Part shown: in pieces, positions 46,313 through 58,345 of the stretch
How positions within the stretch are numbered: position 1 is the first letter of the stretch
How the letters are laid out: each line of letters starts with the position of its first letter
NCBI RefSeq assembly: GCF_000208745.1
Contig: NC_030850.1
Coordinates: forward strand, 31,616,399-31,680,398
Reading direction: 5' to 3'
Length of the DNA stretch: 64,000 nucleotides
From: Theobroma cacao
Taxonomy: Eukaryota > Streptophyta > Magnoliopsida > Malvales > Malvaceae
The notes under the pieces: model-generated
Seen by the model: the letters and a program-made list of their open reading frames with translations, nothing else
The model's database searches: none
Told to the model about the DNA's origin: nothing
Made by a program: the position numbers and the translations under genes

Positions 46313-49300
46313 TGTATTTCTGTTATAGCCGCAGTTGTGCAAATGCAGCAACACAAAAGGCGTGAAGTTTCTCAACTTCATTTTGTAGCTTTTATTTTCT
46401 CTGCCTTTTCATGTTGAATGTAATTTGGTTTGTGATATGTTACTTTTGATACTTTTTTATTCATATGAAATGTAATGTATCTAAATTCCAAGTATAGCTT
46501 TGGTGTTTGTTCAAAGTGTTAAGAATTTTAAGATTAGGTGGTAGCTTAATGTTGGCTTTAATGTTGTGCAGCATTATGAATCGACTTTGTACAAAATCTG
46601 CTGTCAAATATAAAGTTCGGTTAATCAAACTACGGAACTTGTTTGTGAGTATATACAAGCAGGCAACTTCGATTATTCCACAGTTGATGACACAACATTT
46701 AAGCAGACAAAATCCATTCTTAGGGTGAAATCCTGATTGATGACACAACTTCGATTGTTCAACCTGAGAGCCTTTTCAGTTACTGGGGTGCATCCTGATT
46801 TAAAATATTACAGATTGGTTGATCTTCCTCCGAGGAATTTTCTTGATACCCCACACCATTGTTCAATGAATGCCCAGCTCCACATAAATTTGTTCGAATA
46901 TGAAGTTCGGCATCATCTTCCATTCATCCTACTATAAGATTTCTTAGCATTGTATGCTTGCCCACAAGAATCTAGTCTAACCGCTGTCCTATCTTCTGTT
47001 TTAATGCGCCGTGTCGATGTTTCTCAATGGTTCCACAAAGTTTTGAGAACTCCCATGGCTTGGCTGAATCCACATAGCAGAACGAGGCACTCCAATGGAA
47101 TGAATCTTTAGCCCACTCCATGACGACGGAATGGTGGATCCAACCATCCTCTTCTAGAAAGTGAACAATTTCCAATTGCCCAATTGGTGTTTTGCTCTCC
47201 ATTTCATGACAAAGTATAGGCTTTTCATGGAATATTTCTTGCCATTACATGAATTGCACATTGATATACTGTGAAACAAGCCTGTAATGCCCCACTTAAT
47301 TTAATTTGATAATGCAAGGTGTATGCCCACACGGAAGCGGCTGTTAGCGCCCTACAATGTACAATCTGAGTAAAGGCAATCCGGCTCGCTAACTTAGCTA
47401 TCTCCCCGTTGCACACGTATAGAGATATAGACACAATAAATTCTGAAGCTGCGCGCCTTGCCAATAGTCCCATCAAAGTCAAAGCTACATTTCCTTTGGC
47501 AGAGTTTTCAAGTGGTCCTATGGATCATAGTCGTGGTAGAAAACATCGTTATAATCTATGTAGGAGCGGCAAGGGCATTCATGTGTAATCTGTCCCACTT
47601 TAGCCTCTCTACTTGCAGCTATAGGCTACAGCCCTCAATCTTGGGTCACTTGCAATTTTTAGCAGCCAGTTTTAAAACGTTCCTGTCATTCCTATTTTAT
47701 ATGTCAATTCCTTCTTGCTCTTGAAAGTACATGATTCTCCTTGAATACTATAAGATGGAACTTGATCAAACTTTTGATCATGGAATTTCTAGTTTCCATT
47801 AGTCTTTTGTATGACGTGTCACCAAGGTCCTGTCACCTGTGCGTTGGGGACTACTGAGGGGAGGCGGAATTGATTGCTTTGTGCTTCAATAATTGGTGTC
47901 TCTCTCCCTAACAAGTCAACAATTCTTAGCTATTTAAAAATATGTTTGGGTAAAAAATCATTTGGAGATTTGCCATCATATGCAAATAATGATCATCTCT
48001 GCTGTAACATGGCAAATAATGAACTAACTTAATTACTCATAATTACCATCACTAGTTCATTGAGTCTGAATATTTATAAATCCATGGAATAATTTTATAG
48101 AAGTCGACAAAATTATTCTAAAAAAGGAGGCGAATCCAGCATGGTGTGGTGGAAGTGAAAATTTGAAGTACTAAAGAATATGGCATTGTAACAGCTAGAT
48201 AAGCTATGCCATGGTTGCTTTTTGGAGAAAAAGACGACCCTTTAACTTTAAACTTGAATCTAATATTAGTATAATGCTAATCATTAAAATCCAAGTCAAA
48301 GAAACTCCCCTGAGCTGTTTGCTCAGGCCTCAGTCATTACAAATTTCTGTAGTCCATGAGGTAGAGAAAATGATTAGAGGTCACTTCGATAAAGATCTTA
48401 GATTTGAGCTTAATACTTTCCTTCCTACTCTGGGAAAACTAAAACCAAAATAAATAAATAAATAAATAAAGTCTGACTTGTGTTTTGGTGCCTTTGTCGG
48501 TGCCACTCTAAAAATTTTCAGAGGGGAATAAATATCAAAATATGTGGTTGAAATTGCTATCCCAGTCAATGCCACTCCGTTCTTGGGGTTGTTTGTTGCT
48601 TTTTTGGGACCCAAACAACCTTGCTTTCAGTCGTCAGTAGGGGTGCAATAAGTCGGGTCAATACAGTGAAAGGCTCCATCCAGCTACATTTTTTACTCCG
48701 ACTTGATTTGAAAAATAATTGAGGATTATCATTACTAACTTATATAAAAAATTCGAAATCCGACTCAATCTGAATTTAAATTCGAAATAAAAATAAAATT
48801 TTAATTTTAAAATATATTAGTAAATATTATATTTTATTAATATAGTATTTTAAAATTTAAAAATTTGATAAGATTCGTAAATCACTTAAATTGAGTATTA
48901 CAAAAAACGAATTTGACTAGTCTAACTATTTGAATAGCTCCAAATCGACCTCTATTCAATAAGAAATAAGTTAAATTCGAGTATTTATTGAATTAACTCT
49001 AATAGTTCACGAATAGTTTGATCCCTTGCACGCTTAATCCTCAATAAGTCTAAATAAAGCTCCTCTCGTCTCTTATGAGGTACAGTAAGAGGAGCTAGTT
49101 CTTCAAGTTTATTCCTCCGTTGGATTCGCATATGATGTTTGGGTGCAAAACACAGCTCGTAAATATGCCCCACTTAATTTGAAATGAAGCAGGAGCCTTT
49201 GATTGGAGATTAGGCAGGAAAGCTTGTAATTGTGGCACTGGGGGTGGCGGTGTGGACCAATGATTGTTGATACTTGATGGTCCCCTCTTTACCTTATATT

Positions 49301-51802
49301 AACCCAGTGGCTGTTTCTAGCTGTAAAAGTTCTCAAGCCCTTCAACACTCATTTTACACCTAGCTTTTTTCCTCTTTTGTGCCTTTCCTCACATGCCACA
49401 GTCGACTGAAATAGTTTTAGAGAACCAGAAACCGAACATGTCTCTGTGCTTTAACCTCTCCACCGGGAAAGAAAGAAGCTTTGCAAGAGACCAAATTTAT
49501 TCTGCCTTCAACAGCGAAACTAGAACTTGATTTGATCTTTGCTAACATGATTCCAAATGCCAGAGCTACTAGTATCAGGGCAGCCATGAAAATCACTGTC
49601 CACATTCAATACAAACTTGGTGTGTCTATGTGCACATGGAATAAAGGGGACAGATTTGTAGCAACACAAAGAAGACCACGCAACGTGTTTGGAGGTTTCT
49701 TAGACAAGCTCATGTCAATAAATTGTTTCGTGTCGTTCCCAACAGATCCTTCCATACACTAGTTAAGATGCCAGGCATCTTGGACAATGGCATTATGCCC
49801 AAACAATCGAGGAAGAGCTTTCGGTTTCTGGTAAAGATCCAATTTATTTTACGGTTTATCTGCAGATTTAAGCGCAAGAGGGTGTAAACCAAATTAGTGC
49901 ATAAGAAAGAAATGCACAGACTCCTACTGGGGACCAAGTTGAATGCGATGGTTTATGGGTCCGGCTACTCTCTCTTGTACATTTGTAAAGCCTTGTAATC
50001 TTCAGGCATTCCACGTGAAAAACCTCCTCTTGATCATCACAATATAAGCCAGCAATTCCATCCACATGAATAACCAACTCCAAAAGCCAAGGTACAAAAA
50101 GGAAGCTCGTCCGTACGCACGAAAAATCAATTAGCAACAGCCTTTTTCACCTATATTTTTGGGTAATAATACTTGGATTGGAGAGGATTTTTATTATACT
50201 AAGTCAAGGATTTTCTATATGGAATCAAGGTCAGGTAGTGCAATCACCCTGCCATGCCGGCCTCTCCTTCTAGAATCACCCAAACCCAACCAAATGATTA
50301 AAAACAACCGGATTAGAATATGATTAGAATAATTGAGATAAAAAGCTGTCAGCGTCAGACCGCTCTTTTATGATTTCAACACCAAAGCATATGTAGGCCC
50401 ATAAGCAGCTGCTACTATGTCCAGGTCATATTTTAATTAACTAAATTATATAAAAAAAATGTCATAGTTAAAGCATAAACCAGCTACCAAGTAGAACAGC
50501 CGCTTGCAGGCTGATGCCACATAGCCATATTTTTAATTTGGATCAAGACTAAAAGGAACAAATCAGATGGTGCTGAGTGATCGTAGATGACTCATTGATT
50601 CTACAAAGATCCAAACAACTGGCCACGTGTGATGCCAGGGCAAAAGGAATCGGTCCCCATTCCTAGTTTGGACATTTCCTACGCTACAATGACAATCTGG
50701 GTCCCTCTTTCGATGCCACCATTTTATTTTGATTGCTCGAGTTGCCACTAATCATTGCCATAAATTTATTCGGTGGATAATACAATTATTATAATAATAG
50801 AAGTATGTATGTATCCTTTTATTTGAAGTATTAAAAAATAATAAAAATTACCAGGAAATTGCAACACACAAATCTGACGCCAAAGGGAGAATATGTGATT
50901 GCCACCCAAGTGCGCAAGGGACAGTGTGGGGAGGTAGCTCACAAGTCTTCCGCCGCTGCCACCAAGCACAATGCCACCAAAAAAAAAAAAAGAATTTACA
51001 GTCTCAATGAAGTAAGTGGCAATCCAAAACTCTTTTAGATTCTTCCAATGTCTAAATTACTTCTCCAGCCGGTACCGCACCCCCTAAATTCGGTCCCTTT
51101 TGGCCATATTTTGTAAATGGACAACCAACTGGCAATTAAAGCTCACATGCCCCCTTCCAAGTCCACTTCTTTGCTCATGGCACTCCACCTACAAGAACAT
51201 GCAAAATTTGGCTGATTCATTTCTGAATTTTCGTCTCTCTTAACTTCAATTTGATAAGTGAGGTGGTGTGTATATTTATAAAAGCAACAAGCAAGCGTGC
51301 ACATATTCATGGTCATAGAGCTATGACCCCCTTTTTACCCTACCTATAACACTGCACCATATTTTTGCCAAAATGGCCTACCACCGTACCATCCTGTCTA
51401 AGAAAGAAAAATCCATGTGATCCAGCGATCGCCCTCCACTATAACCTAGCACAAGGGCATTTAAGGAAACATAGATGAAAGATTATCCCAAAGAATCGAA
51501 CAAGTAGGCCGACACACCGGCCAGGACGCCATTAATCTAAGTTCTGTTTCTTGCCAGATGCTAGTAGTAAACACAATATACAACAAAAATTTACGAGTAC
51601 AATTTGGTCATTTTCATATTTTCCACCTTGTTGCCACTATTACCACGTGGACTGCTTTCTCCACGGAAAGGATAGACTTTGGTAGCTTGATTCCGTTTGG
51701 ACCTATATACCAACTGAAACTCTAAAACTACATTGCTAAATCTACAACACAACTCCATTCACTCCAAAAAGAGTTCAGTATGCAATTGTATTAATTGAGT
51801 AT

Positions 51803-51834
<32 letters not shown>

Positions 51835-52065
51835 TTTCTTTATTTTCAGAAGCAGGAACAGTAGAATACAGATGGACTGAGAACTGAGTTAAGAAAATAA
51901 TTAAAAAAAAAAGTAAACAAGAAGAATGAGTAGGTCATCATAGTAAAAAAGAAGACACAAAAATAATGAAGAGAAAATGGCAAAATAAGAAATAAAAATA
52001 ACAAAATAAATGACAAAAAATAGCAGTCCTGTGGAAATTTACCGGCGACTATGCCTGCTGTGATT
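46313..52065. other. Intergenic region between CSLD5 and GATL
   Basis: No gene could be supported in 5.7 kb. 46313-46480 is the CSLD5 3' UTR. Minus-strand frames at 46972-47202 and 47225-47482 have even amino-acid use but no recognised domain and no shared splice sites. An (AAAT)n tract lies at about 48448-48470. A TAGGGGTG...CGACCTCTA-bounded AT-rich stretch at 48638-48955 resembles a decayed MITE. A (CT)n tract lies at about 51811-51834. G-box cores (CACGTG) occur near 50622 and 51645. Confidence 0.45.
51811..51834. repeat. (CT)n microsatellite
   Basis: About 12 consecutive CT dinucleotides. Likely length-polymorphic. It lies 3' of the GATL gene. Confidence 0.85.
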
Positions 52066-53169
52066 TCATTCTGAGTGTCCGTACAAGTCATAAGGCGCCC
52101 ATAAAGCGTCGAGTGGACACGGCTTTTTCGAATCCAGTCTAAGCCACGGCTTACCGCTACCGGACCAATGCAAGAGGCTAACTGGACCGGGGTGCAAGTC
52201 CCGACAACTTCCCCTCACATTGTCCCCACCCAGCCCATGCTGGTTCCATCTATGCTCGATGGGTGCCACGCGTCCCGCAAAAACCAACAAGAACGGCGGC
52301 AACGAGCCAAGCTCGTAGATCCGGTCACTTTTCTGGATCTCCATCCACCTCTCGATCCGCTTCGTGTACCCGACCCGCCTCCACTTAACCAGATCTATCA
52401 CCATCACCCCCGTGTTAAAATAGCACGGCTTCCTACCATTGAACGTCCCCGAAAGCCGTTGGTCCGACCAGAAACCGCCCGTGAAATATTTTGTGAAGTT
52501 GGCGTGGCAGTATTCCGGTGCCCCGATTGTTCGTGAACCCAAGTTGGTACTCCACAGCTTAGAGATATCGTCAACAACGACTAGATCAGAGTCCAAATAA
52601 ATCACTCTCCGTACGCACGGCTCCAGCAGATCGGCTAAGTAATTTCTAGCATAATTTAACGGCTGTTCAAGCGCTTGCCTAACGGAAGAAGATATTAAGT
52701 TCCGTACAATCTCAGGATCGAAATAATAAACCTTGAACTTCAATTGAGGGAACGTGGATCGAACCAGGGTTTCCAGATTGGTCTCTGAGACAAGGAAATG
52801 GAAGAAAATGTTCTCCGGACACAAAGAATGCTGGAGAATGGAGTGCACGGCGGCGATTGAGCCACGGAGGTACTCGACATCGAGCGTAATAGCCACATGG
52901 ACTAAAGAAGGATCGCAAACGCCGGTGATTTTGTGGCCGGTGAAGCCACATTCATCCGCATTGCGAAATTCGGAGGCTTTTCGAAAAGAGAAGCGGTCCT
53001 CCAGTGAGTGTGGTGAAGTGGACAACTGATATGACGGTAACCGGAGGTAGCTGTCGAGGTGAGAGGATCTAATGGCTTCAGCTGGAGGAAATGACTGGAG
53101 TGAAGGAGAAAGAACAATCATCACCATTGCAGCGGAAAAGAACCCTGAAAATCGCATTATCCAAAGCAT
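52066..53169 (-). CDS. Galacturonosyltransferase-like protein (GATL, GT8)
   Basis: A single-exon gene of 1104 nt, or 367 aa, in the usual GATL size range; GATL genes are typically intronless. An N-terminal hydrophobic segment ([15 protein letters not shown]) acts as a signal peptide or anchor for Golgi entry. GT8 hallmarks are [21 protein letters not shown], the metal-binding DSD at 193-195 within [28 protein letters not shown], and HWSGSGKPW at 334-342. The family is linked to pectin and xylan synthesis at the Golgi. The member within the GATL family is not assigned. Start at 53169 (MLWIMRF); a second ATG four codons later is equally possible. Confidence 0.93.
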   Translation of the reverse strand: MLWIMRFSGFFSAAMVMIVLSPSLQSFPPAEAIRSSHLDSYLRLPSYQLSTSPHSLEDRFSFRKASEFRNADECGFTGHKITGVCDPSLVHVAITLDVEYLRGSIAAVHSILQHSLCPENIFFHFLVSETNLETLVRSTFPQLKFKVYYFDPEIVRNLISSSVRQALEQPLNYARNYLADLLEPCVRRVIYLDSDLVVVDDISKLWSTNLGSRTIGAPEYCHANFTKYFTGGFWSDQRLSGTFNGRKPCYFNTGVMVIDLVKWRRVGYTKRIERWMEIQKSDRIYELGSLPPFLLVFAGRVAPIEHRWNQHGLGGDNVRGSCRDLHPGPVSLLHWSGSGKPWLRLDSKKPCPLDALWAPYDLYGHSE

Positions 53170-55479
53170 CTTAATACCGTAAATCCCTCTCCTCTTTTTT
53201 TTTTTAGATTTGAAATCGAAGCGATCTGCTAAGATTATAGAGAGGGAGGATCGAAGGAACGATAGGGTTCCTTTTAGGTCCGCCAGAGTTCAAAAGGGTA
53301 AAATGAACAAATATGGAGTAAGAAGCCAAGTACAGAATCGATTTCTTTCTTGGCTCTGTGTCAAAGAGGAATTTGCCGTGGGAAGGAAGCGACCTCTGTT
53401 AGGAAAGAAATAGTACAAAGGAATCGGTGGAAAATGAACTACGGCGTTGGAAAAGGGGCACGGTGCTACCGTGCGCCGCCGGAGTAACGCTTTCACGCCC
53501 TTCACTTCTCCCCCTCTCCGTCCCGTCCTCTTTCTCTTTGGGAGAAGCTGATGGGTAGCAGAACAGAGATAAGAGGCAGAGACAAGAGAGAGAGAGAGAG
53601 AACGATGGAGGTGAGATGAACAGCTTTTTTTTCTTTTATTGTTTCTTAGCTTCGCGATTTCCACCATAGAAATCCACGGCCAAACATAATTATAATTTTT
53701 AGGGTACAGAGTATATATCTAATAACACTAACAGAGTAATTAAATTTGGAAAAAAAAAAAACTCTATTTAGAAAATGTAAAAGATTTATTGCTTATAAAG
53801 GAGTAATATATACACCGGCAAAGCTTCGAAGAGGGAAGGCAACCAGCTGTCCTTGTCTTCTACTAGAATGACAATTGTATCCCCTAACCTACACGTACAT
53901 TTTGTACACTTGGATAGTTGTACACGTCACTCATGGCCTTTTTTGTTGGTGTTCGATCAGTGTTTTACTACTATTCAGTTTTAACGTCAATAATAAAAAG
54001 ACTAACCCAAATGCAAGTGTAGCTGGGTATTGTCCGAGCCCACCCGGTTACCGTTGCTTTTATAACCCGATTGGTTCACATCCTTACCCTCAGCCCCACT
54101 CCTTTTTCCTTTTTCCTTCCCTTCAAAAAGTGGGGCGATGGATCACATCATCTTAACTTAACAGAGAAAGGTTTTTTCGATTTGGCCTAGCCATGATTGT
54201 GTTTACACCTAGAACAAGTGAACACTGACCATGCACAGACTTCCTGTGACCTGGACTTGCTTTTAGAGTAAAAAAGGGAAAAATTTTTGCTAAAACATAC
54301 AAACAATCAATGTCCTGATGCTTGTTTACGATCCCATTTTTATCTATTGAGAGGCATGCAATTATTATTTTTTATGTTGGAGTTGAATTTGGCTTAGTGA
54401 GATCGTGGCGATAAAATGTGCCTAGTAGTTTAGATGCAATGGTAATTATCGGCCAGAGAGAAAAGAGAATCTTGGTAGTATCAAAACTTGTTGTGTTTTG
54501 ATGTGGGATTGATGTAAAGATATTAGGATGTTACTGATAAGGATTAGTGACCATATATATAACATATATCACAAGTAATGGCAGCTGTCCTGATTGAGAA
54601 AGAGTTTGTCTTATTCAGGAAAACAATTAGTATGGTAACTGAATTCCCTTCAGGACCTAATCTGCTATTGGAACAAACTAAAATTGTTGACTGTGCTATG
54701 TAATTGAATTTCTGGTTTACGTTTATTTGATATCTTTTTCTGCTGGAACTGATAACAAGTCACTAACACTTTGTTTCACCACTCCAGGATTCACAGTAGA
54801 ATAATTTCTGAGAATCTGGAGGAAAAAATTGATTTTAATAACCAATAACAGTTTCCATTTTTGTTCAATAATTAAAAAAAAGTACATACTTCAAATAATG
54901 AATAATGTTAAAATGACTGATTTTTCTACTAATCACAAAAGTTAAATATCTACAAATTTATTAGTGTTTTAATTACGTTTACACCAAATTTATGAGAAAT
55001 TAGACTGTCCTACAAGTATTATTTCTTTAAAAGAAATAAAAATACATTCACCGAATAAAGTATAATTTTCACCCTCTTTTTTTTTTAATGATGAAAGAGG
55101 CATGTACGGTCGTAGTACCATATATAAGATTTCAAAACATTAACTGCCTGTATTGATTTAACAGTTTGTAGAAACATACTTAATTAAGATGCAATCAAGT
55201 CATCAAGTTCATAAAAAGGCCCTTCAACCCATGTGACAAATCTTTCCCATCCTTAACCATGATCAGAATTATTGCTACAGCAATGCATGTCCCCCCACAG
55301 TTTTGCCTTTTAATTTGTCCCCCCAACCAAGAAAAAAAAAAGGATAAAAACAAAATCATCAACCCTAAACCTTGCCAATACAAGAATTTTCTCAAAATTT
55401 GATATCAGGGTGGTTTCTTTAATTAACAATTACGGATATTTTATTGACAAGACTGGAGCACTAATTATATGTTAATTGA

Positions 55480-55980
55480 CAAAACTGTCCTTCACGGACC
55501 GGGTCCCGCCGAATATGTGGACCCCATACGACTATTCTTTGTCCTTTAGTCCCACACTTAACACGTAGATTTAAAACTCTAAATGTTACACGAAAACCGA
55601 GCTGGTTTAAAAGCCGAAGATGAGCAAGCAAAATCCAGTGTGCTCTGACCCCCCCGCCCCTCAGAAAACACCAGAGACCCCATGGGCTGAGAGCAGAGCT
55701 TAGCAGAGTCCGATTAAGACCAACGGCATACAGCCACGTGGATTGACCGAAAGCACAGTGAGGTCAAGTCCACGTCATAGGTGCGCCGGTGCCAGGGGGA
55801 GGTACCGGGTACGGCACTGCCCACCGCAGCTGTGCCAAACGCAATTCATCATGATTAATGACGCCTTGTGAAGCGTGTTCCTCGGTGAGCTCATCGGCAC
55901 TCCGTACAACTTAACTCTTTCAACACTCCTTTACTTTCTCCAGCCTGGAGTCCACTTTAACTTCACCACAAGAATCATAT
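55480..55980. other. GC-richer island with G-box and ACGT motifs
   Basis: About 500 bases of markedly higher GC than the surrounding DNA. Contains CACGTG (55735-55740), CACGTCA near 55771 and several TTGAC/GTCAA motifs. No long frame. It could be a distal promoter or an unannotated non-coding transcript. Confidence 0.4.
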
Positions 55981-58285
55981 GAGGGTGGGGTTTCCAAACA
56001 TATGGATTCAAATATCAACCTGCACCCATACCCGTTGGTTGCTAGGTTTATGATGTAGTGGGAGTAGACTAACTTAGTCTATCAATCAAAAGATTAAAAT
56101 AAAACTGCAATAATAGACATGTGTCAGGCGTGGGCCCACCTTTGTATGAAAATGGGGTAACATTTTCACCAAGCCTCTAATTACTAATTGGTTATTTTAT
56201 AAACAAAAGGAGATAAAAGGATGTCCATGCTTCTGCTCCTGTTTCTATTCACTATCATTAACCAAATACTAACTTGAACATGTAACCACACGACGAGAAT
56301 AACTACTTGATCATAAAATACTTAAAATTTTATCCCAATCTCATTCACTAAATAAATGTTCAAGTCCAAGCGATATTCTAAAATTAAAAGTTTCAAAAAT
56401 ATGTTTAAAAATTATAATTTCACAATTTAGAAGAAGGCACTTTAATGATAATTTAAATTCTCCATTTCAATCTTATTTTACTTTTATCCATTTTGCAAAC
56501 TCAAATAACAATTTGATATGCAGGATGGTGGATAAAGTAAGATAAAATTTGTCCTATCCTATTTTGGATATACATTTTGAAAGAAAAATATGATGAGAAA
56601 TATAACGAGATATTGTCCTAATATAGAAGGACTCCACTCAGTCGTACAAAAAAAAAGTGTATATTATTTTAATCCTATAAGATAAGATGATATGTTAGAT
56701 ACCTTTATTTTCATGTTTTCTATTTAATCCTTAAGAATAACGTTTATACTGACAATGAAAGAAAGGATAAGTTTGATCCGTTGTGAGAAATTATTTTATC
56801 CAACCCTTAATCTTTTTCTTAACAAACATAAGAATATCACATATTCATTTCAATCTTTGAGCATTTGATAAGATGATATTATTTAATCCAATTAATCTAC
56901 TTTCTTATCTCATTTTATTGTATTATATTCTTCATCTTACTCAACACGTGGGTAAAATATTATTTCCAATGAGAGAAGGATATTTGTTAATATTAAGTGC
57001 CCGGTTGGTTTAACATTTTTTTCAATTTATTTATTTTTTAAAAGCATAAGTTAATTTAAACAATATTTTTGAAAAAATAATTTTTTTAAAAACAAAATTA
57101 AAAAAAAAACTTAAAGAAACGAACTTTCTCTTCTCTTATTTTAAAAACATATCGACTTTTCAAAAAATACTTTTATCTCTCTCAATCAATCTCTATCTTC
57201 TCTCCTCGCTTCTGCAAATAATTATTTTTAAATACAAAATCATAATCTCCTTTTTCTTTATCTTTTAATTTAAAAATTATTAAAAAAGCAATAAAAAAAC
57301 AAAAAATCTAGTAATAGAATAGCAAAATTTAAATTTTTTTTATTTTTACAAAGATTAAGAGAAAAAAAAACTTAAAATTTAAAGTTACATTCAAATACTA
57401 TTTAAAAATTCTCTCTCTTTATCTAATATTATTATTATTATACAAGTTTAAGAGATGTTCAATCTTTTTATAGTTTTTTTTTATTTTAATATTTAAAATT
57501 TTATATAAACTTGAAACATATTTGTTTTGTTCCTATTTATTAGGTGATTGAAGATAACATGAATATTTTTATGATGATTTTAACTAAAATTAGAATTTAT
57601 ATAATTTATTTTGTCAAACAACTAATCAAACAATTTTAATTTAATTTTAAAAATTATTTTTTATAAAAAATTCATAATAACATTTAAATTAAAAAAATTA
57701 AACTAAGTATTTAATTTTAACAAATATGAAAGCTCGTTAGCAAAGGCTTTAATGGGAGGAAAAAGTAGATATTTGTATTGTCATCATAAAAACGGGTAAC
57801 CTAATAAATGTGCTGCAGGTACAAATCTATTTGGGCTCAATCCAACTCATTTGAGTTGCTTGCAACCTTTCTCAACTGACATTTATGGAACACATTTTTC
57901 TTGGAACAGTCCCTTGTTGGAAAGGTTACCAATAGGATAATGACTTGAAAATGTGACCAATTAGAGTTGGAAGTCCTGTTCCCTTTCATCACGCCCCTGT
58001 AATATGCGTACTACACATCTCACCAACTGTACATAATTTATAACTTGGAAGCTTAAATACGTCATTCACATGGAAACACATAGCTTTAAGCCAAGGCTTG
58101 TAACAGTATGTATATGGCATGGGTCGGCGTGACAATATTCTTTTTTTATTTTGTTTGGGAACTTATTCCACGGGGACTTTTGACTTTAAATTTCATACAT
58201 CTAACAGGCTTCATAATTCTAAATTTATTTATCTAACACGCAAATTCATGCTATTATTAGATACAACGTATCATTGCATTCCCTG

Positions 58286-58345
58286 GGTCTTGATGGCCAG
58301 ATGCAGACATCCTTGTCATGAAGGTCATGGGTTCGAAAGCAATAA
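58286..58345 (+). repeat. Possible tRNA-derived SINE relic
   Basis: A GGGTTCGAAAGC box-B-like motif (about 58330-58341) follows, at about 40 bases, a weak box-A-like TGATGGCCAGATG. No poly-A or T tail and no target duplication could be assigned, so this is tentative. Confidence 0.25.

Noticed and set aside
46972..47482. Two minus-strand frames that look coding
   Set aside because: No recognisable domain, no splice sites joining them, and no start or promoter context.
48638..48955. TAGGGGTG ... CGACCTCTA bounded MITE-like stretch
   Set aside because: Only 6-7 bp of terminal match, and the flanking 8-mers do not agree.
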